This document shows, piece after piece, positions 1 through 7,271 of a stretch of 7,974 nt of DNA (positions within the stretch are counted from its first letter, which is position 1; each line of letters begins with the position of its first letter). This DNA is from Ignavibacteriales bacterium (GTDB lineage Bacteria > Bacteroidota > Ignavibacteria > Ignavibacteriales > Melioribacteraceae), in contig QYQI01000175.1 of NCBI GenBank assembly GCA_007280825.1, forward strand, positions 1 to 7,974, written 5' to 3'. A program made the translations under genes and the position numbers. The notes below the pieces were generated by a model, which was not told the DNA's origin, did no database searches, and saw nothing but the letters and a program-made list of their open reading frames with translations.

Positions 1-423
1 CGGTGAATATTGTCCCTTGGTCAATCCGTAAATTCTATTATTGAACATTAATATTTTTAGATCAATATTTTTTCTGCATGTATGAATAAAATGATTTCCG
101 CCAATGCTCATTAAATCGCCGTCACCGGTTGCAACCCAAACCGAAAGTTCTGGCCGTGCAATTTTTAAGCCGGATGCAATTGCAGCAGCTCTTCCGTGAA
201 TCGAATGGAAACCGTATGTATCCATGTAATAAGGAAACCGGCTTGAACAGCCGATACCGGAAATGAATACAATTTCTTCTTTCTTCTTTCCAATCTCAGG
301 AAATGATCTTTGTACTTGCGCGAGGATTGAGTAATCGCCGCAACCCGGGCACCATCGCACATCCTGATTCGAAGTAAAATCTTTTGCTGTATATTTAACA
401 GGTGCATCTATATTATTTGCCAT
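1..423 (-). CDS. korB: 2-oxoacid:ferredoxin oxidoreductase, beta subunit (probably 2-oxoglutarate), N-terminal part
   Basis: This is the thiamine-diphosphate-binding beta subunit of a ferredoxin-dependent 2-oxoacid oxidoreductase. With the alpha subunit it converts a 2-oxoacid plus CoA to acyl-CoA, CO2 and reduced ferredoxin in the cytoplasm. The first 141 codons are in the window; the rest lies beyond the left edge, where the family normally reaches about 340 residues. The WCPGCG motif (C25, C28) and C59 in GIGCSS match three of the four cysteines that bind the single 4Fe-4S cluster in two-subunit enzymes; the fourth would be outside. The diphosphate/Mg motif starts at GDGD (100-103) and ends at NN (128-129), followed by YGLTKGQYSP. 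The ATG at 421-423 lies 5 bases after a GGAGG site. It overlaps the end of korA by 11 bases in another frame, which suggests translational coupling. Family is certain; 2-oxoglutarate rather than pyruvate is inferred from overall similarity to KorB. Confidence 0.95.
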   Translation of the reverse strand, partial: MANNIDAPVKYTAKDFTSNQDVRWCPGCGDYSILAQVQRSFPEIGKKKEEIVFISGIGCSSRFPYYMDTYGFHSIHGRAAAIASGLKIARPELSVWVATGDGDLMSIGGNHFIHTCRKNIDLKILMFNNRIYGLTKGQYSP

Positions 424-2266
424 TGCTGCCTCCAAGAACTTCTAAAATTTTATTCTGTATTTCACTTGATTTGAAAGGAAGACCTTTAATCTTTGTAAAT
501 GAAATCGGAGCGATTAAAAACTCACTGCGAATTATTGTTGTAAGCTGTCCAAGATTAATTTCCGGAATAAGAATTTTCTTGAAACGTTTTAATACTTCCC
601 CGGTATTTTTTGAGAACGGGAAAAGATATTTTAAGTGAGCTTGCGATACTTTCTTACCTTGTGCTCTAACTTTTATTAGAGCTTCAGTTATAGCTCCATA
701 AGTTCCACCCCAACCTAATACAAGCAGATCACCTTCTTGTTCATACTTAACTTCTAAATCGGGAATATCATTCTCAATATTTTTTATTTTGTTTGCCCGC
801 ATCCTCACCATAAAATCATGATTATCAGGATCATAACTAACGTTACCGGTGATGTGTGCTTTTTCAAGTCCGCCGATTCTATGTTCGAGACCCGGTGTTC
901 CCGGTTTAACCCAAGGACGGGAAAGATTTTCATCACGTTTGTATGGTGCAAAACTTTCTTTATCAGTCCAGAAATGAACAGGAATTTCCGGTATTTCATT
1001 TTCATGTGGAAGTTTCCAAGGTTCGGTTCCATTTGCAATGTAACCATCACTAAGAAGAATAACAGGAGTCATATATTTGAGAGCAATTCGAGCAGCTTCA
1101 AGTGACATATTAAAGCAATCGCTCGGTGTTGATGTAGCAAGAACAGGAATTGGCGATTCACCGTTTCTTCCGTATATAGCCTGAAATAAATCTGCTTGTT
1201 CAGTTTTTGTTGGAAGTCCTGTGCTCGGTCCCCCGCGCTGAATATTTATAATTACTAAAGGAAGTTCAGTCATTACTGCAAGTCCCATAGCTTCTGTTTT
1301 GAGAGCCATGCCTGGACCGCTTGTGGTTGTTATTGCCAGAGAACCGCCGTACGATGCCCCGATAGCAGATGCAATACCTGCAATCTCATCTTCAGCTTGA
1401 AAAGTTTTTACACCAAAATTTTTAAACCCGCTTAAGAAATGTAAAATGTCAGATGCAGGAGTGATCGGATATGAACCGAGGAACAAAGGCAATCCGCTTT
1501 TCTTTGAAGCAGCAACAAAACCAAGTGCAATCGCTTCGTTACCGGAAATGTTTCTATAAATTCCTTTTGGAAGTTGGGCAGGTTCTACTGTATAACGTGT
1601 TGTGAAAAGTTCTGTATTTTCTCCGAAGTAGTAACCAGCTTTTAGTACAATTGAATTTGCATCAGCTATAGCTTTATTCTTTGCAAATTTACTTTCGATC
1701 CAAGCTAATGTCGGTTCAAGAGGACGATTAAATAACCAGTAAGTAATTCCAAGAGTAAAGAAATTTTTACTTCTGGTAATTTCTTTAATACTTAATCCCG
1801 AGTCTTTTAATGCATTGCTTGTTAGAGATGTGATTGGTATCGAAATAAGTTTATAACGTGAAAGACTATCATCTTCCAAAGGATTGGTTGAATAACCGGC
1901 CATTTTCAAATTCTTTGCATCGAAGGAATCTGAATTTGTAATTAGCATTCCACCTTCTTTAAGATCTTTCAAATTTATTTTTAATGCTGCGGGATTCATA
2001 GCAACTAAAACATCTGGTGTATCGCCCGGTGTATGAACATCGTTTGAACTAAAGTGTAACTGAAATCCGCTAACGCCATAAAGTGTTCCGGCAGGAGCTC
2101 TAATTTCCGCAGGATAATCGGGAAGTGTTCCAAGATCGTTCCCCATTAATGCAGTAGTGTCGCTGAATTGTGAACCGGTTAACTGCATACCATCACCGGA
2201 ATCACCGGCAAATCTTATAGTTACATCACTCAAACCAAGTATTTCTTTTTCTGTTTCTTGTGCCAT
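413..2266 (-). CDS. korA: 2-oxoacid:ferredoxin oxidoreductase, fused gamma-alpha subunit (probably 2-oxoglutarate)
   Basis: Large subunit of the KorAB enzyme, 617 residues, the usual length for the gamma-alpha fused form. Residues about 14-215 are the gamma domain, beginning with the glycine-rich FAGDSGDGMQLTG. Residues about 238-470 are the pyrimidine-binding alpha domain, with GSYPITPASD (264-273), an AEDEIAG stretch (291-297) holding the likely thiamine-activating glutamate, TTTSGPG (313-319) and IQRGGPSTGLPTKTEQAD (342-359). The remainder is the C-terminal domain II/III region. No ferredoxin-like 2x4Fe-4S domain is fused here, so electrons should pass through the cluster in KorB. The start is chosen at ATG 2264-2266 because the gamma motif follows closely; there is no strong Shine-Dalgarno site. 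A Bacteroidota-type promoter candidate lies at 2314-2344. The gene belongs with korB downstream. The enzyme could serve the oxidative or the reductive TCA direction; the sequence does not tell which. Confidence 0.95.
   Translation of the reverse strand: MAQETEKEILGLSDVTIRFAGDSGDGMQLTGSQFSDTTALMGNDLGTLPDYPAEIRAPAGTLYGVSGFQLHFSSNDVHTPGDTPDVLVAMNPAALKINLKDLKEGGMLITNSDSFDAKNLKMAGYSTNPLEDDSLSRYKLISIPITSLTSNALKDSGLSIKEITRSKNFFTLGITYWLFNRPLEPTLAWIESKFAKNKAIADANSIVLKAGYYFGENTELFTTRYTVEPAQLPKGIYRNISGNEAIALGFVAASKKSGLPLFLGSYPITPASDILHFLSGFKNFGVKTFQAEDEIAGIASAIGASYGGSLAITTTSGPGMALKTEAMGLAVMTELPLVIINIQRGGPSTGLPTKTEQADLFQAIYGRNGESPIPVLATSTPSDCFNMSLEAARIALKYMTPVILLSDGYIANGTEPWKLPHENEIPEIPVHFWTDKESFAPYKRDENLSRPWVKPGTPGLEHRIGGLEKAHITGNVSYDPDNHDFMVRMRANKIKNIENDIPDLEVKYEQEGDLLVLGWGGTYGAITEALIKVRAQGKKVSQAHLKYLFPFSKNTGEVLKRFKKILIPEINLGQLTTIIRSEFLIAPISFTKIKGLPFKSSEIQNKILEVLGGSNGK
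429..433 (-). promoter_or_regulatory. Ribosome binding site of korB
   Basis: GGAGG on the minus strand, 5 bases before the korB ATG. It lies inside the last codons of korA and fixes the korB start. It is a full-strength Shine-Dalgarno core, so this organism uses SD-led initiation at least for internal operon genes. Confidence 0.85.
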
Positions 2267-2313
2267 CTGTAATGCTCAATAATTAATTAACAATTAGTTT
2301 TTTTTAAGCGCAC

Positions 2314-2344
2314 CAAAAATATGAAAGCTATACCCCTTAATCAA
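2314..2344 (-). promoter_or_regulatory. Candidate Bacteroidota-type promoter of korAB
   Basis: On the minus strand TTGA (2341-2344), 19 bases, then TATTTTTG (2314-2321). The second element fits the TAnnTTTG -7 consensus of the Bacteroidota primary sigma factor, and the first fits the weaker TTG at -33. The start of transcription would fall near 2308, giving a leader of about 40 bases before korA. The 19-base spacing is the same as in the nadE promoter candidate. Seen: the motif. Inferred: that it is used. Confidence 0.55.
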
Positions 2345-2358
2345 TTTATAATGATTAA
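2337..2358. repeat. Perfect 7-bp inverted repeat overlapping the dsbD stop and the korA -33 box
   Basis: TTAATCA, 8 bases, TGATTAA. The right arm covers the dsbD stop codon, and the left arm and loop overlap the TTGA box of the korA promoter candidate. The minus strand shows no T-run directly after it, so it is not a standard intrinsic terminator. It could be an operator half-site pair or an AT-rich coincidence. Confidence 0.4.
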
Positions 2359-4103
2359 TTCGCCTTATTTAATATTTTCAAAAATCCATCTGCATTGATA
2401 AAACCTGTCAATCTTTCTACCTCTTCACCCTTAGCATTTATTATCAATACTGTAGGCATACCTACGATCTTAAATTTAGTTCTTAATGCTTCTGTCTCAT
2501 CGGATAAAGTTTTGGTCATATCAACTTTATATGAAGTAAATTTTTCTAACTTATCAATTACTCTTGGATCGGAAAAAGTTGAAACATCTAATTCTTTACA
2601 CGGGATACACCAATCGGCATAAAAATCTACAATCATTCTCTCATTATTTTTTAATGACTGTTCGTATTTAACTTCACTGAATTTTTGCCATTGCGGTTCT
2701 AAATGCTTTGTCGGAATAAGCGCATAAATAGAAACGGCAACAATTACCAATGAAAAAATAATTTTAAAGATTCTAAATGCTTTAACATTATTTGCCTTCT
2801 TATCCATGAACAAAAGTAAAAGAGCAGCTAAAATTCCAAAGACCGGTAGTAAATATTTATTTAATTCTTTTGGCAGAAGCGGAGCTACAAAATATATTGC
2901 CATACCTAGAAGTAAGAAACCAAAAATATGTTTTACACCTTCCATCCAATCGCCGGCACGTGGTAATTTTTTAATTTTTCCGGAAAATAGTGCGAGCAAT
3001 AAATATGGGAATCCAAGTCCAACTGCCATAACAAAAAACATTAAGAAGCCATAAAATGGATCACCTTTTGCAGCAACATAAGTAACTAATCCGAGAACAA
3101 AAGGACCAATACAAGGGGCAGCAACAATTCCCATTGTTAATCCCATAAAGAATGCACCAAATGCACCACCCTTTGCACCACCTGCTTTCATAACCCATGA
3201 ATCCGGCAACTTAAATTCATAAACACCGAATTGACTTAAAGCCAATGCAACAAATAGAACTGCAATTCCAATTATTACAAATGTGTTTTGTAATAAAGCG
3301 CCGAACACAGCTCCGCTTAATGAAGTAACGACACCAATAACAGAATATGTAAGTGCCATACCTAACACATAAAGAATTCCAAGTAGAAAAAGTCTGCTGG
3401 TTCTGCCTTCACTCTGTCCGCCAAAATATCCAATCGTAATTGGGATGAGTGGATAGACACACGGGGTTAAATTGAGTGCAAGTCCCCCAAGGAATACAAA
3501 AATTAGACTTAAAATTAATCCGCTTTTTTCAAGTGTGGATGCTATTGAATTATCATCTTTCTTTTCTATTCTTACTTCTTGCTTCTCGCCTCTCGCGTTT
3601 GACGTTTCACTTTTTACTTCTTGTACTGTTCCAACAATTTCCACATTCAGCTTATCTGAAACTTCAATTGGAGGCATACATATTTTGTCGTTACAAGCTT
3701 GGTAACTAAGTTTTACAGGAATAGTGTATTTACCGGAAACAGTATTTTTATCCACAGTAAATGTTAATTCGATTTTAATATCGCCATCAAAAACAGAGAC
3801 CGGTTTTTCAGAGAACTCAAGTTTTAATTCTTTCGGCTTCGGATAGTTTATGCTTGTCAATATAACTGCTTCGCTTTTGGCAGCTACTTTAGAAGCGATT
3901 AGAAATTCATCATTCGGTTTATTGGAATTAATATGCCATGATTCTTTTATGTTTGCACTAAGAATAATTTTGAAATTACTTCCTGCATCAACTTTCCAAT
4001 TGTTTTGAGAGAGTTTAACCTTTACTAAATCAGTCTGCCCGAAAAGTGCATATGATGAAATTATCGAAATGAGAAAAAGAAAAAAAATTTTACGTATTAC
4101 CAT
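2355..4103 (-). CDS. dsbD: Thiol:disulfide interchange protein DsbD, full length
   Basis: Inner-membrane protein, 582 residues, that moves electrons from cytoplasmic thioredoxin to periplasmic acceptors such as disulfide isomerases and cytochrome c maturation proteins. All three modules are present. A signal peptide (about 1-23) leads into the periplasmic alpha domain (about 24-155) with the C137/C142 pair in YQACNDKICMPP. A charged linker (about 156-193) follows. The eight-helix membrane domain (about 194-465) carries the buried cysteines C215 in NLTPC and C331 in AAPC. The C-terminal thioredoxin domain (about 470-582) has WCIPC (C499, C502) and the cis-proline GMP (P550). Every redox cysteine expected of DsbD is conserved. 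A GGAG site lies 7 bases before the ATG, and the gene follows nadE by 19 bases, so the two probably share a transcript. Codons 161-181 of the linker consist of degenerate heptamer repeats, which is unusual inside an essential-type protein. Confidence 0.95.
   Translation of the reverse strand: MVIRKIFFLFLISIISSYALFGQTDLVKVKLSQNNWKVDAGSNFKIILSANIKESWHINSNKPNDEFLIASKVAAKSEAVILTSINYPKPKELKLEFSEKPVSVFDGDIKIELTFTVDKNTVSGKYTIPVKLSYQACNDKICMPPIEVSDKLNVEIVGTVQEVKSETSNARGEKQEVRIEKKDDNSIASTLEKSGLILSLIFVFLGGLALNLTPCVYPLIPITIGYFGGQSEGRTSRLFLLGILYVLGMALTYSVIGVVTSLSGAVFGALLQNTFVIIGIAVLFVALALSQFGVYEFKLPDSWVMKAGGAKGGAFGAFFMGLTMGIVAAPCIGPFVLGLVTYVAAKGDPFYGFLMFFVMAVGLGFPYLLLALFSGKIKKLPRAGDWMEGVKHIFGFLLLGMAIYFVAPLLPKELNKYLLPVFGILAALLLLFMDKKANNVKAFRIFKIIFSLVIVAVSIYALIPTKHLEPQWQKFSEVKYEQSLKNNERMIVDFYADWCIPCKELDVSTFSDPRVIDKLEKFTSYKVDMTKTLSDETEALRTKFKIVGMPTVLIINAKGEEVERLTGFINADGFLKILNKAN
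3561..3623 (-). repeat. Nine degenerate 7-base repeats inside the dsbD linker
   Basis: Nine consecutive heptamers with minus-strand consensus YRAGAAG. Examples are CAAGAAG (twice), CGAGAAG, CGAGAGG and TAAGAAT. Position 3 is A in all nine and position 7 is G in eight. The 63 bases equal exactly 21 codons (Q161 to K181), so the array is frame-neutral. Because 7 and 3 are coprime, the protein shows a 7-residue super-period: QEVKSE at 161-166 recurs as QEVRIE at 175-180. The region is hydrophilic and lies between the periplasmic and membrane domains. Related units occur at 7646-7694. Confidence 0.75.
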
Positions 4104-4110
4104 AAAAGAA

Positions 4111-4114
4111 CTCC
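4111..4114 (-). promoter_or_regulatory. Ribosome binding site of dsbD
   Basis: GGAG on the minus strand, 7 bases before the dsbD ATG, in the 19-base gap after nadE. It supports the chosen start, which also gives a normal signal peptide. Confidence 0.7.
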
Positions 4115-4122
4115 ATACTTAT

Positions 4123-5763
4123 TTATTTTTTCCAACCTTGTACAATTGGGAATCTTCTACCATAACCAAATGCTTTTGTTGAAACACGAAGCACCGGTGC
4201 TGTTTGCTTACGCTTAAACTCATTCATATCAACTAACCGCAAAACCTTTTTCACAATATTTGCATCGCCGATTGTTTTGCAAATTTCTTCAAATTCCTTT
4301 TGCTCTTCAAGATACATTTTTAGGATCTTATCAAGCAGATCATAAGGCGGAAGTGAATCCTGGTCTGTCTGGTTAGGACGCAATTCAGCCGAAGGAACTT
4401 TCAAAATTATTTCTTTAGGAATTATTTCTTCGTTTCGATTTATGAAGTTGGAAATTTTATAAATCTGAGTTTTATAAACATCTCCTATAACCGATACCGC
4501 GCCGCACATATCACCATAAAGAGTTGCATAACCGGTTGCAATTTCTGATTTGTTGCCCGTTGTGCAAAGCAAATAACCATGTTTATTCGAAAGAGCCATC
4601 AAATAAATCCCACGGATTCGTGATTGCAAATTTTCTTCAGCAACATCTTCATCTTTTCCCTTGAATGATTCTTTCAACATCTCGAGTGCTTTATCTACAA
4701 CCGGTTGAATCGAAATATTCTCTGATGTGATGCCAAGATTCTCAATCAGCTTTTCAGAATCTGTTACACTTCCTTTGCTCGAGTATTTTGAAGGCATCAA
4801 AACAACGTGAACATTTTGAGGACCAAATGCTTTAGCAGCAATATAAGTTACAATCGCGGAATCAATACCACCGCTTAAACCAACAATAGCTTTTTTGAAT
4901 CCGGTTTTGTTTGCATAATCTTTCAAACCAAGTACTAATGCATTGAACACTTCTTCTTCGAATGAATTTTCGACTTCTTTTATTTCCGAATAATTTTTCT
5001 TGTTGTCAAAAATGAAATAATCTTCTTCAAAAGTTTTGCCCAACATTTGAAGTTTACCGGTAGAGTTCAAGCACATACTTCCGCCGTCAAAGATCAACTC
5101 TGTTTGTGCACCAACACAGCAGACATATACAAGAGGAAGATTATTTGTTTTAGTAAGGACGGACAGCATTTCAAATTTTTCTTTCCGTTTACCATAAGCA
5201 TATGGACTGGCCGAAATGTTTATCAATAAAGTTGCGCCGCCATCAACAAGTTTTTGAACCGGATCAGTTGTATAACGTCTATGCTTCCAATAATCTGCAT
5301 CGTTCCAAATGTCTTCACAAATCGAGATGCCGAGTTTTTCTCCCATGAACTCATGAACAAAAACATCTTTAGCAGATTCAAAATATCTGACCTCATCAAA
5401 TACATCATAATTTGGTATTAAAGTTTTGTTCTGGATGAATTGGATTTTACCATCATAACAAAGTGCGGCAGAATTGTAAACTCCCGTTCCAACTTTATCT
5501 TCATAATCTTCGGAGATCGTTCCAAATATCAATCCAACTTTTTTAGTTTGAAATGCAATTTCATTTGCGGCATTTTTTACGGCTTTTCTAAATTCTTTTT
5601 TCTCTACAAGATCGAGTGGAGGATAACCGCATAAAAATAATTCAGGAAAGATCACAAGGTCTGCACCATCAGAAACAGCTTGCTTATATCTAAAAAGAAT
5701 CTTTGCGGAATTCCCTTTAAGATCACCGATTATTGGATTTGATTGACAGATTGCTATTTTCAT
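4123..5763 (-). CDS. nadE: Glutamine-dependent NAD+ synthetase
   Basis: Cytoplasmic last step of NAD+ synthesis: ATP-dependent amidation of deamido-NAD+ (nicotinic acid adenine dinucleotide), using ammonia released from glutamine. The protein has 546 residues, the usual size of the compact bacterial two-domain form. Residues about 1-255 are a nitrilase-type glutaminase with the Glu-Lys-Cys triad visible as E41 (FPEL), K113 (NKTLIPNYDVF) and C149 (ISICEDIW). Residues about 275-546 are the synthetase domain with the pyrophosphatase motif SGGIDSA (297-303), the TTGNKSE segment (401-407) and the family-typical C-terminus ending near GYGRRFPI. No Shine-Dalgarno site precedes ATG 5761-5763; the upstream leader is AT-rich. 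A close match to a Bacteroidota promoter sits at 5791-5821. dsbD follows after 19 bases. No truncation or missing catalytic residue was seen. Confidence 0.96.
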   Translation of the reverse strand: MKIAICQSNPIIGDLKGNSAKILFRYKQAVSDGADLVIFPELFLCGYPPLDLVEKKEFRKAVKNAANEIAFQTKKVGLIFGTISEDYEDKVGTGVYNSAALCYDGKIQFIQNKTLIPNYDVFDEVRYFESAKDVFVHEFMGEKLGISICEDIWNDADYWKHRRYTTDPVQKLVDGGATLLINISASPYAYGKRKEKFEMLSVLTKTNNLPLVYVCCVGAQTELIFDGGSMCLNSTGKLQMLGKTFEEDYFIFDNKKNYSEIKEVENSFEEEVFNALVLGLKDYANKTGFKKAIVGLSGGIDSAIVTYIAAKAFGPQNVHVVLMPSKYSSKGSVTDSEKLIENLGITSENISIQPVVDKALEMLKESFKGKDEDVAEENLQSRIRGIYLMALSNKHGYLLCTTGNKSEIATGYATLYGDMCGAVSVIGDVYKTQIYKISNFINRNEEIIPKEIILKVPSAELRPNQTDQDSLPPYDLLDKILKMYLEEQKEFEEICKTIGDANIVKKVLRLVDMNEFKRKQTAPVLRVSTKAFGYGRRFPIVQGWKK

Positions 5764-5790
5764 TAATGAAAAATGATTTTATCTTTTGAC

Positions 5791-5821
5791 CAAAGTTAGT
5801 AAGAAGCATAGTATTTTCAAA
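5791..5821 (-). promoter_or_regulatory. Bacteroidota-type promoter of nadE-dsbD
   Basis: On the minus strand TTTG (5818-5821), 19 bases, then TAACTTTG (5791-5798). Both boxes match the Bacteroidota -33/-7 consensus (TTTG and TAnnTTTG) exactly with ideal spacing. Transcription would start near 5785, leaving a leader of only about 20 bases before nadE. That agrees with the lack of a Shine-Dalgarno site there. Confidence 0.7.
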
Positions 5822-5899
5822 TCAGAAGCTCTATTTTGTTTAGAAAATTTTACAAACCTTTTGATTTGAGATGCGTCTTAAGTATTGAAAACAATAAAA

Positions 5900-5905
5900 A
5901 GGTGA
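5900..5905 (+). promoter_or_regulatory. Ribosome binding site of the PspC-domain gene
   Basis: AGGTGA, 4 bases before ATG 5910-5912. It matches the core complementary to the 16S rRNA 3' end and supports this start over any internal methionine. Confidence 0.7.
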
Positions 5906-5909
5906 TGCC

Positions 5910-6359
5910 ATGAAAGACAAGTTATACCGTTCACGGCGCGTGAGAGTTTTTGGGGGTGTTGCCGGCGGACTTGCTCAGTATTTTAATTTAGACCCAATAC
6001 TTGTCAGAGTTCTATTTGTTGTTGTCACAATCCTTCATGGGTTTGGAATTCTTCTTTATATCATTCTTTGGATTGTAGTACCGGAAGAACCTTTCGAGAT
6101 TGCATATCAAGTTAAGACTGATGATCAAACTGCCACAGAAGGACAATCTGCACAAACCGGTTCTATGAATTTCGACGGGACTCAATCTCTTCCGAAAAAA
6201 CAAGGTTCAGGAAGAATTGTAGTTGGAATAGTTCTAATAGTTATTGGATTAATCTTTTTCGCAGACCGCATAATTCCGTCATTTGATTTAAGAGATGTTC
6301 TTCCAATCGCGTTTGTACTTATTGGAGGATCATTAATTTGGAATTCAATGAAAAAGTAA
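5910..6359 (+). CDS. PspC-domain membrane protein with C-terminal LiaI/LiaF-like helices
   Basis: Small inner-membrane protein of 149 residues. Residues about 2-61 form a PspC domain: a basic start (KLYRSRRVRVFGGVAGGLAQYF), the conserved LDPILVRVLF, then a membrane helix ending in WIVVPEEP. A polar linker (about 62-98) follows. Residues 101-146 contain two short hydrophobic segments around GIVLIVIGLIFF and VLPIAFVLIGGSLIW, resembling the LiaI/LiaF-type membrane domain. PspC proteins act in the phage-shock and related envelope-stress responses, sensing or transmitting membrane damage. Here no pspA, pspB or two-component regulator is visible in the window. The next gene, 13 bases downstream, encodes a LiaF/toast-rack-like protein, so the two probably work together. 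The symbol pspC is withheld because classical PspC lacks the second membrane domain. I could not identify a convincing plus-strand promoter in the 146-base divergent gap. Confidence 0.88.
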   Translation: MKDKLYRSRRVRVFGGVAGGLAQYFNLDPILVRVLFVVVTILHGFGILLYIILWIVVPEEPFEIAYQVKTDDQTATEGQSAQTGSMNFDGTQSLPKKQGSGRIVVGIVLIVIGLIFFADRIIPSFDLRDVLPIAFVLIGGSLIWNSMKK

Positions 6360-6360
6360 T

Positions 6361-6364
6361 GGAG
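6361..6364 (+). promoter_or_regulatory. Ribosome binding site of the toast-rack gene
   Basis: GGAG (extended GGAGAG, 6361-6366) in the 13-base gap after the PspC gene, 8 bases before ATG 6373-6375. It supports this start and independent ribosome loading in a shared transcript. Confidence 0.7.
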
Positions 6365-6372
6365 AGATAGAA

Positions 6373-7269
6373 ATGAAAAGCGGACAATTATTTTGGGGAT
6401 TTTTTCTTTTAGCTCTCGGCGCTCTTTTCCTTTTGACAAAGTATGATGTGCTTCAGAGTTCATTTGATTTTGTTTACTCTATCTGGCCAATGATCTTTGT
6501 CTTTTGGGGTGCGCTAGTAATTTTCAAAAATTCATTAGCTAAACCTGTAATAAGTGCTTTGTTCGGAATTTTTCTTGCACTTCTAATTTTTGGATTTGTA
6601 GAAAATGCTTTTAATAGTTTTGATTTTTCAGAACACGATGGAAAATATACCGAGTATTATAACGAGGATTACGAATCCGCGATTACAAATGCAGATCTAG
6701 AAATTAATTCAGGTGCCGGTACATTTATTCTTGGAGAGACTACCGATAAATTGGTTGAAGGTAAAACGAAAGGAAATCTAGCAGAATATGATTTTGAAAC
6801 TTGGAAAGATGATGACAAAACAAACGTAAGATTCAATCTGCACAAGAGAAATTTTAATCTCTTTGGTGGAAGATTTAAGAATTACTTAAAAATAAATTTG
6901 AATGAAAATCCTATATGGGATATAAGATTGAACTATGGTGCATCCAAAGCGAATCTGGATTTAACAAAATTTAAGATTAGAAATCTCGAACTTCATTCCG
7001 GAGCCACAAGTACATACGTAAAACTTGGTGACAAAACAGAGACCACAAATGTAAATGTTGAAATGGGTGCAGCAAATATCACGATAGATGTTCCAACAAA
7101 TGTTGGATGTGAAATTCAAAGTGATATGGCATTATCATCAAAGAATATACATGGCTTTAACAGCAAAGGTAAAGGTCATTACACTACGGAAAATTTTTCG
7201 GACAGCGGCAAGAGAATTATAATTGATATTAAGGCAGGAGTTTCTTCTTTGACCATTAACAGATATTAA
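6373..7269 (+). CDS. LiaF-like membrane protein with C-terminal toast-rack (beta-repeat) domain
   Basis: A 298-residue protein in two parts. Residues 5-77 hold three hydrophobic helices (about 5-22, 34-52, 57-77) of the LiaI/LiaF type, starting GQLFWGFFLLALGALFLL. After an acidic, tyrosine-rich linker (about 80-103), residues 108-298 form a beta-rich domain with no cysteine pair or catalytic motif. At least five strands share a hydrophobic-x-hydrophobic-x-x-Gly-Ala pattern: INSGAGTFIL (111-120), LNYGASKANLDL (186-197), LHSGATSTYVKL (207-218), VEMGAANITIDV (229-240) and IKAGVSSLTI (286-295). This fits the DUF4097/LiaF C-terminal toast-rack fold. In Firmicutes, LiaF inhibits the LiaS sensor kinase under cell-envelope stress, but no kinase is present here. 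Paired with the PspC-domain gene, it is likely an envelope-stress component. The exact role is unknown. The gene ends 2 bases from the convergent MGMT-like gene. Confidence 0.82.
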   Translation: MKSGQLFWGFFLLALGALFLLTKYDVLQSSFDFVYSIWPMIFVFWGALVIFKNSLAKPVISALFGIFLALLIFGFVENAFNSFDFSEHDGKYTEYYNEDYESAITNADLEINSGAGTFILGETTDKLVEGKTKGNLAEYDFETWKDDDKTNVRFNLHKRNFNLFGGRFKNYLKINLNENPIWDIRLNYGASKANLDLTKFKIRNLELHSGATSTYVKLGDKTETTNVNVEMGAANITIDVPTNVGCEIQSDMALSSKNIHGFNSKGKGHYTTENFSDSGKRIIIDIKAGVSSLTINRY

Positions 7270-7271
7270 AT

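Noticed and set aside
165..407. Minus-strand open frame of 80 codons
   Set aside because: It overlaps korB in another frame. The korB frame carries the cysteine and thiamine-binding motifs and runs to the left edge.
402..638. Plus-strand open frame of 78 codons
   Set aside because: It lies wholly opposite the korA/korB junction, and its protein has no family features; it is a shadow of the real minus-strand genes.
3472..3709. Two plus-strand open frames opposite the dsbD linker and first membrane helix
   Set aside because: They exist because the heptamer repeat and low-complexity linker lack stops on the opposite strand; no start signal or recognisable domain.
5817..5869. TCAAATCA and TGATTTGA arms in the nadE/PspC divergent gap
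   Set aside because: An 8-bp dyad with a 37-base separation is plausible by chance in AT-rich sequence, and one arm is explained by the nadE -33 box.
5860..5890. Plus-strand promoter for the PspC gene (TTTG, 19 bases, TATTGAAA)
   Set aside because: The second box lacks the TTTG part of the consensus and would put the transcript start almost on the ribosome site.
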